Assembly (NCBI GenBank): GCA_902518475.1
Contig: CABYGI010000001.1
Location: forward strand, 186,001-250,000
Reading direction: 5' to 3'
Origin: an uncultured Prochlorococcus sp.
GTDB lineage: Bacteria > Cyanobacteriota > Cyanobacteriia > PCC-6307 > Cyanobiaceae
DNA: 64,000 nt
The position numbers and the translations under genes are program-made. A model generated the notes under the pieces. That model did no database searches and was not told where the DNA came from. It worked only from the letters and a program-made list of their open reading frames with translations. Below, in pieces: positions 17,675-27,285 of the stretch (positions are counted from its first letter, which is position 1; each line of letters opens with the position of its first letter).

Positions 17675-19435
17675 TTATATAGCACTAAGCCAAATTACTT
17701 GAAAAGGATCAAGACTAATATTTTTGCAATTGTATTTAGTGGATGTTAAAAAATCATGGGTATTGAAATTATTATCAATTATTTTTGGTAGATCATTATC
17801 ATTCAATTGATAATTAATTTTATTTTCAGTCATATTATGGATTGCAAAAACAGACTCAGAGCCTTTACCTCTTTTGATTACAACAATATCACTTCTACCA
17901 TTAGACAAACATTTCATTTGTGAACAAGGGTGGAATTGCTTTAATTCTGATCGGACATCCATAGCATTACGAAGATATTTTAAGTTTTTATTAGCATTAG
18001 ATTCAGGATTATTTAAAACAGCTGAAAGATTTTCTGATTTAAACTTTTCTCTGTTTAGATCTCTTCTTTGACCAGTCATAGAAAAACTTTTGATATCATT
18101 TTCTGAAGCTAGTAATGCTGGTAAATAAAATGCAGGGACCCCTTTTAGAGCCATTACTAATAGTTGGCTCAAAATAAATCTCTCATATTGAAATCTTTTA
18201 GCATCTCTACTGGAGTCTTCCATTGCACTCCACCAACTAATATTCAATTCATAAGGTTTATCATCACCATTTGATAAACGTCTATGACTTACTAATCCTC
18301 CTCTTTTCTCACAATTAATTAATAAATTCTTAATTCTCTGCTCATTCATTAAACCCTCAAGAGCTCTTAACCCCACACCATCGTGCGATGCAGTGAAATT
18401 AAATAAAGTAGTATCTTCAGGCAATATGGGCCAATCAAAAATCCATGAGTTTAGAATATCAGCTCTTGAAGTAATAATTGCCTCTAGGAGAAGAGGAGGC
18501 AATGGGAAATTATATGCCATGTGGGCTTCATCATCAGAATTGAGATAAGATAGATTCTCCTTCTGAGGAACATTGGTTTCTGTTATTAAAACGCCATCAT
18601 CAAGAAGATTATTTAAAAGAACTCTTAAGAGTTTCACAATTGAATGTGCTTTAGGTAAATGTAAGCAGGTAGTACCTGATTCCTTCCAGATAAAACCTAC
18701 AGCATCAAGCCTTAACCATTTAATTCCATTAGATAAATAAGAAGTAATTAAATTTAAAAACTCAAGAGTCATTTTAGGATTATGCCAATTCAAATCAATT
18801 TGATCTGGCCCAAAAGTTGTCCAAACTTGTTTAGGACCATCATCGGTATTTATTTGAGAAAACAAAGAGGAACTCCTAGGCCTAACTACATTTGACCAGT
18901 CAAGATTTTGTTTCGGCGAAAAAACATTTGATATACCCGGTTCTTGGGATTTAATAAATTGTTGAACCCATGGATGAGATGATGAAACATGGTTTAGTAC
19001 TAAATCAGCCATCAAATCATGATTTTTAGAAATACTTTTGAGATCATCCCAACCACCAAATTTTTCTTCTAAGTGATCATAACTTGAAACTGCGAAACCT
19101 CCATCGCTTGTGGATTTAAGAAAAGGAAGAATATGTACAACTTTAGAAAGACTGCCAAAATGTTTACTTAACAACTTTCCAAGAGTTATTAATGTTGCCT
19201 CGCCATTTTTATAAATACTATCTGCATAAGTTATCAAAACTGAATGAGATTCATTCCACCTTTCTTTATCTCTTATTTCTTCATAAGCAGATTTCTCTGA
19301 GAAATCATCTAAAATCTGTAATAATTGGTTTGAAATAAAATTAATTTCTTCTGTAGTATGATTTGAATAAATTGTTTTTAACAATTTATCAATTTTTAAT
19401 CTATCTAATTTTTTCTCTGAATCAATTTGCTTCAC
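17675..19435 (-). CDS. GH13_18-type phosphorylase, probable glucosylglycerate phosphorylase
   Basis: A 586-residue alpha-amylase-fold enzyme of the sucrose phosphorylase group. The four GH13 regions are visible: 'DLVLNHVSSSHPW' (about 144), 'WLRLDAVGF' with nucleophile Asp244, 'VLITETNVP' with acid/base Glu286, and 'FTASHDGVGLRALEG' with His351-Asp352. Such enzymes are often labelled sucrose phosphorylase. Some GH13_18 members phosphorolyse 2-O-glucosylglycerate to glucose-1-phosphate and D-glycerate. The flanking genes (GpgS-like synthase, phosphatase, glycerate kinase) favour that activity, though sucrose cannot be excluded. The start is GTG, 50 bp from the divergent synthase gene. Confidence 0.83.
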   Translation of the reverse strand: MKQIDSEKKLDRLKIDKLLKTIYSNHTTEEINFISNQLLQILDDFSEKSAYEEIRDKERWNESHSVLITYADSIYKNGEATLITLGKLLSKHFGSLSKVVHILPFLKSTSDGGFAVSSYDHLEEKFGGWDDLKSISKNHDLMADLVLNHVSSSHPWVQQFIKSQEPGISNVFSPKQNLDWSNVVRPRSSSLFSQINTDDGPKQVWTTFGPDQIDLNWHNPKMTLEFLNLITSYLSNGIKWLRLDAVGFIWKESGTTCLHLPKAHSIVKLLRVLLNNLLDDGVLITETNVPQKENLSYLNSDDEAHMAYNFPLPPLLLEAIITSRADILNSWIFDWPILPEDTTLFNFTASHDGVGLRALEGLMNEQRIKNLLINCEKRGGLVSHRRLSNGDDKPYELNISWWSAMEDSSRDAKRFQYERFILSQLLVMALKGVPAFYLPALLASENDIKSFSMTGQRRDLNREKFKSENLSAVLNNPESNANKNLKYLRNAMDVRSELKQFHPCSQMKCLSNGRSDIVVIKRGKGSESVFAIHNMTENKINYQLNDNDLPKIIDNNFNTHDFLTSTKYNCKNISLDPFQVIWLSAI

Positions 19436-19485
19436 TTTGAAAAAATCATCGAAGTATTAATACCATTCTGCACATCAAATAGAAA

Positions 19486-20712
19486 ATGGACTTTCAACAA
19501 GGTTTAATCACAACAATACATGAATATGGAGTTACAGGAAATTTACTTAAAGAATTAAACAAAAGTCTTAAAAGAAGATCAACTAGCATTTTAATACCTT
19601 GCTTATATGAAGAATTTGAGCGTCCAGCATTAAAAGATATTAGAGAAGTTTTAAAAAACCTTACAAGCTTAAATGAATTAGTAATTGCTCTCTCAGCAAA
19701 AACTGTTGAGCAAGTTAAGGCAGCAAAATCATTTTTTGACTCTATGCCATTCCCAGTTCACGTTCAATGGACTAATTCTCCCTCTGTAATTGAGCTATTA
19801 AAAAGCCAAGAAAAAAATGGATTAGAACTTCTAGGAACTCCAGGTAAAGGATGGGCTGTATGGCAAGGAATAGGAGTTGCGACTAGAAAATCAGAAGTTG
19901 TTGCTCTTTTTGATGCTGATATAAGAACTTTTAGTCTTTTATATCCTTCAAGAATGATACTTCCACTTCTGGATGAATCATATGGAATATCATATGTAAA
20001 AGCTTTTTACAGCAGATTATCTCTAGAAACAAATCAATTGCAAGGTAGAGCAACAAGATTATTCGTGGGTCCTTTGTTAGCAAGTCTTGAACAGTTAGTT
20101 GGTAAGGGTCCGTTTTTACAATATCTTCAATCATTTAGATATCCATTGGCAGGTGAGTTTGCTTTTACTAAAGACCTTGCTATGAATTTAAGAATACCCT
20201 GTGACTGGGGTTTAGAAATAGGTTTATTATCAGAGGTTTATAGAAACGTAAGGACCTCCAAAATAGCCCAGGTTGACCTAGGTTTATTTGATCACAAACA
20301 TAAGAATATTGGAGATTCTTCTAAAGAAGGATTGCAAAAAATGTGTACAGAAATACTTTCAAGTGTTTTAAGAGGTCTTATGGAGCATCAAGCCGAGACC
20401 TTAACTAGCACTCAACTTGCAACTTTAGAAGTTCTCTACAAAAGAGTTGGAGAAGATCGGGTAAAACAATTTGGATTAGATTCAGCAGTTAATCAACTTC
20501 CATACGATAGGCACGAAGAAGAATTATCAGTACAAAAGTTTGCAAAATTATTAAGACCTGCCACAGAAGATTATCTGGCTTGTCCTACGACACTTCAATT
20601 ACCAAGTTGGTCAAGAGTTCTATCTTGCGAGAACAAACTGCAAGAAGATTTAGCTATTGCGGGGTCAAAAGATATAAAGATAAGTGAAAAAGAATTAATT
20701 AAAAACTTCTAA
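19486..20712 (+). CDS. gpgS: Glucosyl-3-phosphoglycerate synthase
   Basis: A retaining GT81-type glycosyltransferase that joins glucose from a nucleotide sugar to 3-phosphoglycerate, the first step to glucosylglycerate. The 408-residue protein has a GT-A fold with '[16 protein letters not shown]' at about 34, the metal-binding DAD (Asp143, Asp145) in '[13 protein letters not shown]', '[16 protein letters not shown]' and '[14 protein letters not shown]', all typical of GpgS. It is divergent from the phosphorylase/phosphatase/kinase operon with a 50 bp shared promoter region. Its 3' end overlaps the ureC end by 4 bp. Confidence 0.88.
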   Translation: MDFQQGLITTIHEYGVTGNLLKELNKSLKRRSTSILIPCLYEEFERPALKDIREVLKNLTSLNELVIALSAKTVEQVKAAKSFFDSMPFPVHVQWTNSPSVIELLKSQEKNGLELLGTPGKGWAVWQGIGVATRKSEVVALFDADIRTFSLLYPSRMILPLLDESYGISYVKAFYSRLSLETNQLQGRATRLFVGPLLASLEQLVGKGPFLQYLQSFRYPLAGEFAFTKDLAMNLRIPCDWGLEIGLLSEVYRNVRTSKIAQVDLGLFDHKHKNIGDSSKEGLQKMCTEILSSVLRGLMEHQAETLTSTQLATLEVLYKRVGEDRVKQFGLDSAVNQLPYDRHEEELSVQKFAKLLRPATEDYLACPTTLQLPSWSRVLSCENKLQEDLAIAGSKDIKISEKELIKNF

Positions 20713-22418
20713 AGCAAAAAATACCTCTGAGCCATTGGGACTTCATCAAGTGGTTCACAAGTAAGAAGTTCTCCATCAGAAAAAACTTCATAAGTTTGAG
20801 GATCAACTGAAATATTTGGTAGTTTACTATTAAGTTTTAAGTTTGATTTATTGATATTTCTGGTATTTTCTACGGCAATACATTTCTTTTGTAAGCCTAA
20901 TTTATTTGGAATATTTTGTTCAATTGAATTTTTACTTAAAAAAGTAAAAGAACTCTTAATTAGAGATTGGCCGAAACTTGCAAACATAGGTCGACCATGT
21001 ACAGGACCTGGAGTAGGAATTGAAGCATTTGCATCACCCATTTGGGACCAAACTATAGATCCTCCCTTAACAACTAATTCAGGCTTTACCGCAAAAAAAG
21101 AAGGTTTCCACAATGCCAAATCCGCAATTTTGCCCTTTTCTATAGACCCAACATGTTTATCAATACCATGAGCTATTGCAGGATTAATTGTGACTTTAGA
21201 AATATATCTCTTTACTCTATAATTATCATTTCTATCAGAATCCTGCGTCAGCGGCCCCCTTTGAACTTTCATTTTATGCGCGGTTTGAAAAGTTCTTGTA
21301 ATTACTTCCCCAACTCTTCCCATAGCTTGAGAATCACTAGCAATAATTGAAAAGGCACCTAAATCATGCAAGATATCCTCAGCTGCAATGGTCTCTCTTC
21401 TGATCCTTGATTCAGCAAATGCAATGTCTTCTGGGATTTTAGAATCCAAATGATGACAAACCATTAACATGTCAAGATGTTCTTCTAATGTGTTCCGTGT
21501 ATAAGGTCTAGTTGGATTTGTACTACTAGGAAGAACATTTTTTTCTCCACAGATTTTTATAATATCGGGAGCATGACCTCCACCTGCTCCTTCGGTATGA
21601 AAAGTATGAATAGTTCTTCCTGCAATAGCATTGATGGTATCTTCAACAAAGCCTGCTTCATTCAAAGTATCAGTATGAATACATACTTGTACGTCAAACT
21701 TATCTGCAACATTTAGACAAGAATTTATTGTAGAAGGAGTGGTTCCCCAATCCTCATGAAGCTTCAATCCACAGGCACCAGCCTCGACCTGATCAATAAG
21801 ATTGATCTCGTTTGTTGAGTTTCCTTTTCCAAAAAAACCTAAATTCATAGGAAATGCTTCTGCAGATTGAAGCATTCTTGAAATATGAAAAGAACCCGGA
21901 GTACAAGTAGTAGCATTTGTGCCAGTTGCAGGTCCAGTTCCACCTCCTAACATGGTTGTAATTCCGGAGGCTAATGCTGTCTCAATTTGTTGAGGACAGA
22001 TAAAGTGAATATGGGTATCTATTGAACCTGCGGTAAGAATATGCCCCTCGCCAGCTATTACTTCTGTTGATGCACCAATAACAATATTGACTTTATCCTG
22101 GATATCAGGATTGCCAGCCTTACCAATTTCAAAAATCATTCCATCTTTTATACCCACATCAGCCTTAATTATTCCCCACCAATCTACGATCAAAGCATTA
22201 GTTATTACGGTATCTACAGCTCCATCAGCTCTTCTTACCTGAGACTGTCCCATCCCATCTCGAATAACTTTACCTCCACCAAATTTAACTTCATCTCCGT
22301 ATGTAGTTAAATCCTTTTCTACTTCTATAAAAAGTTCGGTATCAGCGAGCCTTACTCTATCTCCGGTAGTGGGTCCGTAAGTTTGAGCATAAGTTTTTCT
22401 ATCAATTTTGTAGGACAT
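20709..22418 (-). CDS. ureC: Urease alpha (catalytic) subunit
   Basis: UreC holds the dinuclear nickel centre that splits urea into ammonia and carbamate. All 569 residues fit the family. Nickel ligands are seen in '[13 protein letters not shown]' (His136, His138), the carbamylated Lys219 in '[10 protein letters not shown]', '[10 protein letters not shown]', '[11 protein letters not shown]' and '[14 protein letters not shown]'. The active-site flap cysteine and His are in '[20 protein letters not shown]' as in other ureases. It is last of ureDABC on the minus strand, 4 bp after ureB. Confidence 0.98.
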   Translation of the reverse strand: MSYKIDRKTYAQTYGPTTGDRVRLADTELFIEVEKDLTTYGDEVKFGGGKVIRDGMGQSQVRRADGAVDTVITNALIVDWWGIIKADVGIKDGMIFEIGKAGNPDIQDKVNIVIGASTEVIAGEGHILTAGSIDTHIHFICPQQIETALASGITTMLGGGTGPATGTNATTCTPGSFHISRMLQSAEAFPMNLGFFGKGNSTNEINLIDQVEAGACGLKLHEDWGTTPSTINSCLNVADKFDVQVCIHTDTLNEAGFVEDTINAIAGRTIHTFHTEGAGGGHAPDIIKICGEKNVLPSSTNPTRPYTRNTLEEHLDMLMVCHHLDSKIPEDIAFAESRIRRETIAAEDILHDLGAFSIIASDSQAMGRVGEVITRTFQTAHKMKVQRGPLTQDSDRNDNYRVKRYISKVTINPAIAHGIDKHVGSIEKGKIADLALWKPSFFAVKPELVVKGGSIVWSQMGDANASIPTPGPVHGRPMFASFGQSLIKSSFTFLSKNSIEQNIPNKLGLQKKCIAVENTRNINKSNLKLNSKLPNISVDPQTYEVFSDGELLTCEPLDEVPMAQRYFLL

Positions 22419-22422
22419 AATT

Positions 22423-22743
22423 TTAACTATTTAAAGAACCATTAACTAATGAATTAAAACCATAAGCATTTCTTAACCCAGCAAATGGCACTAATTTGAC
22501 ATCTGTTGTATCACCCGGTTCAAATCTAATTGCTGTTCCTGCAGGAATATCAAGACGCATACCATATGTTATTTTTCGATCAAAAATTAAAGCCTTGTTT
22601 GCTTCATAAAAATGATAATGAGATCCAATTTGCACAGGTCTATCTCCTGAATTAGAAACTGTCACTGTATTTACTTTTTTAGCAAGATTTAGTTCTATTT
22701 CACCTTGCTCAGGAATTATTTCACCAGGAATTAAATTACTCAT
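22423..22743 (-). CDS. ureB: Urease beta subunit
   Basis: A structural subunit of the (UreABC)3 urease. The 106-residue protein contains '[15 protein letters not shown]', '[20 protein letters not shown]' and '[17 protein letters not shown]', the standard UreB blocks. It is 2 bp downstream of ureA and 4 bp upstream of ureC, indicating coupled translation. Confidence 0.98.
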   Translation of the reverse strand: MSNLIPGEIIPEQGEIELNLAKKVNTVTVSNSGDRPVQIGSHYHFYEANKALIFDRKITYGMRLDIPAGTAIRFEPGDTTDVKLVPFAGLRNAYGFNSLVNGSLNS

Positions 22744-22745
22744 AC

Positions 22746-23048
22746 TTAATTAATCGGATTGTGAATAGTAACTAATTTGGTCCCATCAGGAAAAACTGCT
22801 TCTATTTGAACTTCATCAACCATTTCAGGAATGCCCTCCATAACTTGTGATTTTGAAAGCCAGGTAGTTCCCTCTGACATTAATTGACTTACACTTTTAC
22901 CATCTCTTGCTCCTTCAAGTACTTGAAAACTTAAAAAAGCAATTGTTTCAGGATAATTAAGCTTAAGACCTCGACTAAGCCTTCTTTCAGCTAAGAGAGC
23001 AGCAGAAAAAATCAATAATTTATCCTTTTCTTGAGGTGAAAGATGCAT
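22746..23048 (-). CDS. ureA: Urease gamma subunit
   Basis: The smallest urease structural subunit, 100 residues. Conserved segments are '[20 protein letters not shown]', '[20 protein letters not shown]', '[11 protein letters not shown]' and '[20 protein letters not shown]'. It follows ureD by 50 bp and precedes ureB by 2 bp. Confidence 0.98.
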   Translation of the reverse strand: MHLSPQEKDKLLIFSAALLAERRLSRGLKLNYPETIAFLSFQVLEGARDGKSVSQLMSEGTTWLSKSQVMEGIPEMVDEVQIEAVFPDGTKLVTIHNPIN

Positions 23049-23098
23049 AATAAAAAATTAATCTATAAATTCTTAAAAAAGGTTCTTTCTGAACATAA

Positions 23099-24004
23099 TT
23101 AATAATTCATTGAATCTTGTAAAGGCCATACACCTTGATATTTTGGCTCACAAAATCCACAAACAGACCTAATTTGTTTCCAAATACAAAAAAAACATTT
23201 TCTAGCATCTTGAGAAGAACTCCCTAGGAATCGTACAGAAATGCCATTTTCAAGGATTCCAATTGATAATTTATTATTATTAGTTTCATTGAAAATCATT
23301 TTTATATTTCCTACAAGATTATTTATTTTTGAATTGGAAAAATCTTTTTCGCAAATCCAAATTAATGATCCAAAAACGGGCATGTAATCCATACCTGACT
23401 TGGCCACAAAACTTGCCTTAGATAATTCAATTTGATCAACATATTCCCAATCATCAAGTAAATCATTATTTCTCATAATTTCTAATTTAGACCTAAAAAC
23501 TCCACTCTCAATAGATTCTCCAGAAGATGATCTTCCAAGTCTTATTAAATCAGTAAATAAAAAACTTGAAGTTTCTGAAATAGATACTTTAAAAATTTGC
23601 TCATATAAACCATTTGCAAAGATGATTGTTTCTTGGGGAAGATACTCTAAATGAGAATTGTCAAGAATATTTATGAGATTCTTTTGCTTTGCAAAAATTC
23701 CTTTTGGATTGATTTTAGATCTTCCAACTGATCCATATACTTTCTGAGCTGAAGAAGTCGTCAACAAAACCTTAGAGTTTTTTTCAAGATTCACCTCAAA
23801 ATCGAGTAAATCACCTCCTACCAATCCCCCTGCAGTATGTAGAACAGGCAAAATGCATCTGCCCTCTTGATCATGAGTAGACTTTAATAACTTGTAAGGG
23901 GAAGTTGATTTAGATTTAAAGATTGTTTTATCAATATTTCCTAAACTTGCTTTATTATTGAAAAAATTTAAAAAACAATTACCTTCCCATGAAGTTTTAA
24001 TCAT
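23099..24004 (-). CDS. ureD: Urease accessory protein UreD
   Basis: UreD (UreH) binds apo-urease and scaffolds the UreF-UreG complex that delivers nickel. The 301-residue length is typical for cyanobacteria. Recognisable parts are '[20 protein letters not shown]', '[19 protein letters not shown]', '[18 protein letters not shown]' and '[17 protein letters not shown]'. It heads the minus-strand ureDABC operon and diverges from ureE with a short shared intergenic region. Confidence 0.95.
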   Translation of the reverse strand: MIKTSWEGNCFLNFFNNKASLGNIDKTIFKSKSTSPYKLLKSTHDQEGRCILPVLHTAGGLVGGDLLDFEVNLEKNSKVLLTTSSAQKVYGSVGRSKINPKGIFAKQKNLINILDNSHLEYLPQETIIFANGLYEQIFKVSISETSSFLFTDLIRLGRSSSGESIESGVFRSKLEIMRNNDLLDDWEYVDQIELSKASFVAKSGMDYMPVFGSLIWICEKDFSNSKINNLVGNIKMIFNETNNNKLSIGILENGISVRFLGSSSQDARKCFFCIWKQIRSVCGFCEPKYQGVWPLQDSMNY

Positions 24005-24052
24005 AAATTGTTTTCTTTAATTACTAAATTAAATTAACCAAAAATTTTGATT

Positions 24053-24502
24053 ATGAGAATGAATAAACAAATTGTTGTAACTGATTGGATTAAGGAAAAA
24101 CCGAAATTAGGTTTATTTTTAAAACTTACCTTAAGTTCAGATGAAAGAAGAATCTTAAGAGGTAAAAGATTAACTGATTGTGATCAAGAAATAATTTTAC
24201 AATTACCTAGAAAAGGCAAATTAAATGATGGAGATATTCTTTCAACTAATATGTCCAATTTTTATGTAGAGATAATAGCCAAAACAGAAGACTTAATTGA
24301 AATAAGTTCAAATTCTAAAATTGAGCTTATTAAAACTGCTTATCATCTCGGAAATAGGCACGTGGAAGTAGAAATCGAAGAATGCCTTCTTTTAACAAAA
24401 AGTGATTATGTTATTAAAAATATGCTGCTTAATTTTAAAGTTGATGTAAAAAATACGAAAAAAAAGTTTTTTCCAGAAAAAGGTGCACATAGTCATGAGT
24501 AA
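24053..24502 (+). CDS. ureE: Urease accessory protein UreE (nickel chaperone)
   Basis: UreE binds nickel and passes it to UreG. The N-terminal peptide-binding domain ('LTLSSDERRILRGKRLTDCD') is followed by the metal-binding domain with 'TAYHLGNRHVEVEIEE', including the dimer-interface His. The C-terminus ends 'KGAHSHE', a short His tail rather than a long poly-His stretch. The ATG at 24053 is preferred to the TTG two codons upstream; the ATG at 24059 is also possible. It overlaps ureF by 8 bp. Confidence 0.95.
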   Translation: MRMNKQIVVTDWIKEKPKLGLFLKLTLSSDERRILRGKRLTDCDQEIILQLPRKGKLNDGDILSTNMSNFYVEIIAKTEDLIEISSNSKIELIKTAYHLGNRHVEVEIEECLLLTKSDYVIKNMLLNFKVDVKNTKKKFFPEKGAHSHE

Positions 24503-25181
24503 AAGTCACTTATTAAAATATTTATTAATAAGTCCTAACTTACCAGTTGGAGGATTTTGTTATTCGGAGGGAATGGAGAGTTTTCTTCATAATAAAAATT
24601 TAACAGATTCAAATTCGGTAAAAGATTTAATAATAAGTGAACTAAAAATTGGTCAGATAAGACTAGATGCAAGACTTTTACTAGATTTTTTTGATATTTT
24701 CAATGAGATAAAGCAACGCAAAAATATAAAGGGTAATTTGCAAAAGCTAATTAGTTTGGATAAATGGATCCTCTCATCAAAGGACTCTCTCGAAATGAGA
24801 GGACAACAAATTCAAATGGCAAAATCTCTCTTTGATTTAACCAAAGAATTTGGATTTGAATATCTATATGAAAATAATAAAAAAAGCTCCTGGTCATTAG
24901 CGTGGAGTTGGACTTGTTTTTGTTTTGAAATTACCAAGCTAGAAATGGTTGAGAATTTTTTCTATGCGTGGAGTGCAAACCAACTTAATGCTGCATTAAG
25001 AATTATTCCTATTGGGTCAACAAAAGCACAATTAATTCAGAGAGATTTATTAGAAATAATTTCAAAAGTTTCTAAAGAAATTATGGACAAAGAAATTGAT
25101 GACATCTATTTTGGCAATGTAGGTTTAGCTATGGCACAACAAAATCATAATGACCTTTATACAAAACTTTTTAGAAATTAA
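24495..25181 (+). CDS. ureF: Urease accessory protein UreF
   Basis: UreF is a helical GTPase-activating or gating partner of UreG in the activation complex. Family motifs include 'LLISPNLPVGGFCYSEGMES' near the N-terminus, 'LEMRGQQIQMAKSLFDL' and 'LNAALRIIPIGSTKAQL'. The ATG at 24495 (MSKSHLLKY) is preferred because it fits the usual UreF start; a frame four codons longer exists. It overlaps the ureE end by 8 bp, and ureG starts 3 bp after it. Confidence 0.95.
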   Translation: MSKSHLLKYLLISPNLPVGGFCYSEGMESFLHNKNLTDSNSVKDLIISELKIGQIRLDARLLLDFFDIFNEIKQRKNIKGNLQKLISLDKWILSSKDSLEMRGQQIQMAKSLFDLTKEFGFEYLYENNKKSSWSLAWSWTCFCFEITKLEMVENFFYAWSANQLNAALRIIPIGSTKAQLIQRDLLEIISKVSKEIMDKEIDDIYFGNVGLAMAQQNHNDLYTKLFRN

Positions 25182-25184
25182 TTT

Positions 25185-25796
25185 ATGAGCAGCAAATTGA
25201 GAATAGGGGTTGCTGGGCCTGTAGGTTCAGGAAAAACTGCATTAGTAGAGACTCTATGCTTAAGAATGAAAAAAAATTATGAGATAGCAGTTGTCACCAA
25301 TGATATCTACACCAAAGAAGATGCTAACTTTCTTATAAATAAAAAGGTTTTAGAGGAAGGTAGGATTATTGGTGTAGAAACAGGAGGTTGTCCTCATACC
25401 GCGATAAGAGAGGATTGTTCATTAAATAAAAATGCAGTTTTAGATTTAGAAAATAAATATAATCCTTTAGATTTTGTTTTTGTAGAAAGTGGAGGAGATA
25501 ATTTAGCATCTAGTTTTAGTCCAGAACTTGTAGATTTATCAATTTATGTAATTGATGTATCTGCGGGAGACAAAATCCCTAGAAAAGGGGGGCCGGGGAT
25601 AACAAGGTCGGATTTATTATTAATAAACAAAATTGACTTAGCAGATAAAGTTGGTGCAGATTTAAATATTATGAAAAGTGATACTGAATTTATGAGAAAA
25701 GGGAAACCTTGGTTTTTTACCAACCTAAGTAGCGGCATAGGAGTTGAAAAAATAACTCAATTTTTAGAATCACATATACCCAACAATCGAAACTAG
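25185..25796 (+). CDS. ureG: Urease accessory GTPase UreG
   Basis: A SIMIBI-class GTPase that powers nickel insertion into urease. P-loop '[15 protein letters not shown]' (11-25), metal-binding '[16 protein letters not shown]' (the Cys-Pro-His motif), '[17 protein letters not shown]', and the G4 motif '[16 protein letters not shown]' are all present. The 203-residue length is standard. It is last of ureEFG; the urt operon starts 128 bp downstream with its own NtcA-like promoter. Confidence 0.98.
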   Translation: MSSKLRIGVAGPVGSGKTALVETLCLRMKKNYEIAVVTNDIYTKEDANFLINKKVLEEGRIIGVETGGCPHTAIREDCSLNKNAVLDLENKYNPLDFVFVESGGDNLASSFSPELVDLSIYVIDVSAGDKIPRKGGPGITRSDLLLINKIDLADKVGADLNIMKSDTEFMRKGKPWFFTNLSSGIGVEKITQFLESHIPNNRN

Positions 25797-25834
25797 AAAA
25801 ATGTTTATTACTAATATATTGGATTCAACAAAAA

Positions 25835-25876
25835 GTTACGACTGATACAAAACGAATCCTCACTCGTTAATAACTT
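25835..25876 (+). promoter_or_regulatory. NtcA-type promoter for the urt operon
   Basis: GTT-N8-TAC (gttacgactgatac, 25835-25848) matches the NtcA consensus GTA-N8-TAC at five of six positions. After exactly 22 bp comes TAACTT at 25871, which fits the TAN3T -10 element. This is the arrangement of class II NtcA-activated promoters. It lies about 48 bp upstream of the urtA start, between ureG and urtA. Urea transporter genes are NtcA targets in cyanobacteria (established). Confidence 0.7.
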
Positions 25877-25924
25877 TTACTTTATCCCCCTAATGAGGGT
25901 CAATTACCTAATTTATCCTAATTC

Positions 25925-27202
25925 ATGAGAATTTCAAGGCGTATTTTGGCAGGATTAGCTACTGCCTCACTTGCTGTCACAGCAACTTCCTGTGGTGGAG
26001 GCGGAACCTCCGGAAGTTTCGATGACACAGTAACCGTTGGTATTTTGCATTCATTATCCGGAACAATGGCCATCTCTGAATCAACTCTTGTTGATACAGA
26101 AAAAATGGCTATTGAAGAGATAAATGCTGCTGGTGGTGTAACAGTTGGCGGCAAAAGCTACAAAATAGAATACATAGTTGAAGATGGTGCATCTGACTGG
26201 CCAACTTTTGCTGAAAAATCAAAGAAACTTATAGACCAAGACGGGGTTCCTGTCGTATTTGGTGGATGGACATCTGCAAGTAGGAAGGCAATGTTACCTG
26301 TCTACGAATCAAAAGATGCTTTCCTCTACTACCCAATTCAATATGAAGCTCAAGAATGTTCTAACAACATCTTCTATACAGGAGCCACACCAAACCAACA
26401 ATCGGAACCCGCTACAGATTTCATGTATAAGCGTTCTCCTGCAGCTGGTGGAGATTTCTTCCTTGTAGGTTCTGATTATGTTTTCCCAAGAACTTCAAAC
26501 ACAATCACAAAAGCTCAGGTAAAACAGTTAGGCGGTAAAGTTGTTGGAGAAGATTACCTTCCATTAGGAAATACCGAAGTTGCTCCAATTATCTCAAAAA
26601 TCAAAAAAGCTTTGCCTGACGGAGGAATAATCATTAACACTCTTAATGGTGACCAAAACGTTGCATTCTTCAAACAGATTCAAGACGCAGGTATTACACC
26701 TTCAAGTGGGTACTACGTAATGAACTATTCGATTGCTGAAGAAGAGATTAGTACAATTGGCCCTGAGTTCCTTGAAGGTCACTACGGCGCTTGGAACTAC
26801 ATGATGTCAATTGATACTCCTGCATCTAAGAAATTTGCTGCAAGTTTCAAGAAAAGATGGGGAGCAGATCGAGTTGTAGCTGATCCTCAAGAATCTGCTT
26901 ATAACATGGTCTACTTATGGAAACAGGCAGTAGAAGATGCTGGAACATTTGACGACAACGCAGTAAGGAAAGCCCTTGTTGGACAAAAGTTTGATGCTCC
27001 ACAAGGTCCTGTTGAAGTTATGCCTAATCACCACTTATCTCAAACAGTAAGAATTGGGGAGATTAATTCAGAGGGTGGATTTACAATCCTTGAAGAGACA
27101 GGAGTTGTTCTTCCTCAAGCATGGAACCAAAAGCATCCAAGTTCAAAAGGATTTGCATGCGACTGGACAGATCCTTCAAAAGGAGAAAAGTATAAGCTTT
27201 AA
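25925..27202 (+). CDS. urtA: Urea ABC transporter substrate-binding protein
   Basis: UrtA captures urea in the periplasm and delivers it to UrtBC. It is a lipoprotein: an Arg-rich N-terminus and hydrophobic stretch lead to the lipobox 'AVTATSC' with Cys23. The mature protein is a type I periplasmic-binding fold of the branched-chain amino acid group ('VGILHSLSGTMAISESTLVD', 'GGWTSASRKAMLPVYE', 'YYPIQYEAQECS', 'LNGDQNVAFFKQI'). The 425-residue length fits. Its codon use looks less AT-biased than its neighbours, as expected for a highly expressed gene. A strong hairpin follows its stop. Confidence 0.97.
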   Translation: MRISRRILAGLATASLAVTATSCGGGGTSGSFDDTVTVGILHSLSGTMAISESTLVDTEKMAIEEINAAGGVTVGGKSYKIEYIVEDGASDWPTFAEKSKKLIDQDGVPVVFGGWTSASRKAMLPVYESKDAFLYYPIQYEAQECSNNIFYTGATPNQQSEPATDFMYKRSPAAGGDFFLVGSDYVFPRTSNTITKAQVKQLGGKVVGEDYLPLGNTEVAPIISKIKKALPDGGIIINTLNGDQNVAFFKQIQDAGITPSSGYYVMNYSIAEEEISTIGPEFLEGHYGAWNYMMSIDTPASKKFAASFKKRWGADRVVADPQESAYNMVYLWKQAVEDAGTFDDNAVRKALVGQKFDAPQGPVEVMPNHHLSQTVRIGEINSEGGFTILEETGVVLPQAWNQKHPSSKGFACDWTDPSKGEKYKL

Positions 27203-27228
27203 TTTAATTTAAACCTATACTTCGAAAT

Positions 27229-27252
27229 AAAAGGAGGTTAACACCTCCTTTT
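27229..27252 (+). terminator. Intercistronic hairpin between urtA and urtB
   Basis: AAAAGGAGGT-TAAC-ACCTCCTTTT is a perfect 10-bp stem with a 4-nt loop, followed by ATTTTAT. It sits 27 bp after the urtA stop and 34 bp before urtB. It could act as a partial terminator or as a 3' end that stabilises urtA mRNA, giving more binding protein than permease. Confidence 0.75.
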
Positions 27253-27285
27253 ATTTTATATAATCAAATATTTTCTTTTTCTAAA

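Noticed and set aside
24005..24052. NtcA site between ureD and ureE
   Set aside because: No GTA-N8-TAC-like pattern with a suitably spaced -10 was found in this short divergent spacer.
25888..25899. CCCT-AATG-AGGG hairpin in the urtA leader
   Set aside because: Four base pairs at the expected 5' end of the transcript; no riboswitch-like conservation can be seen.
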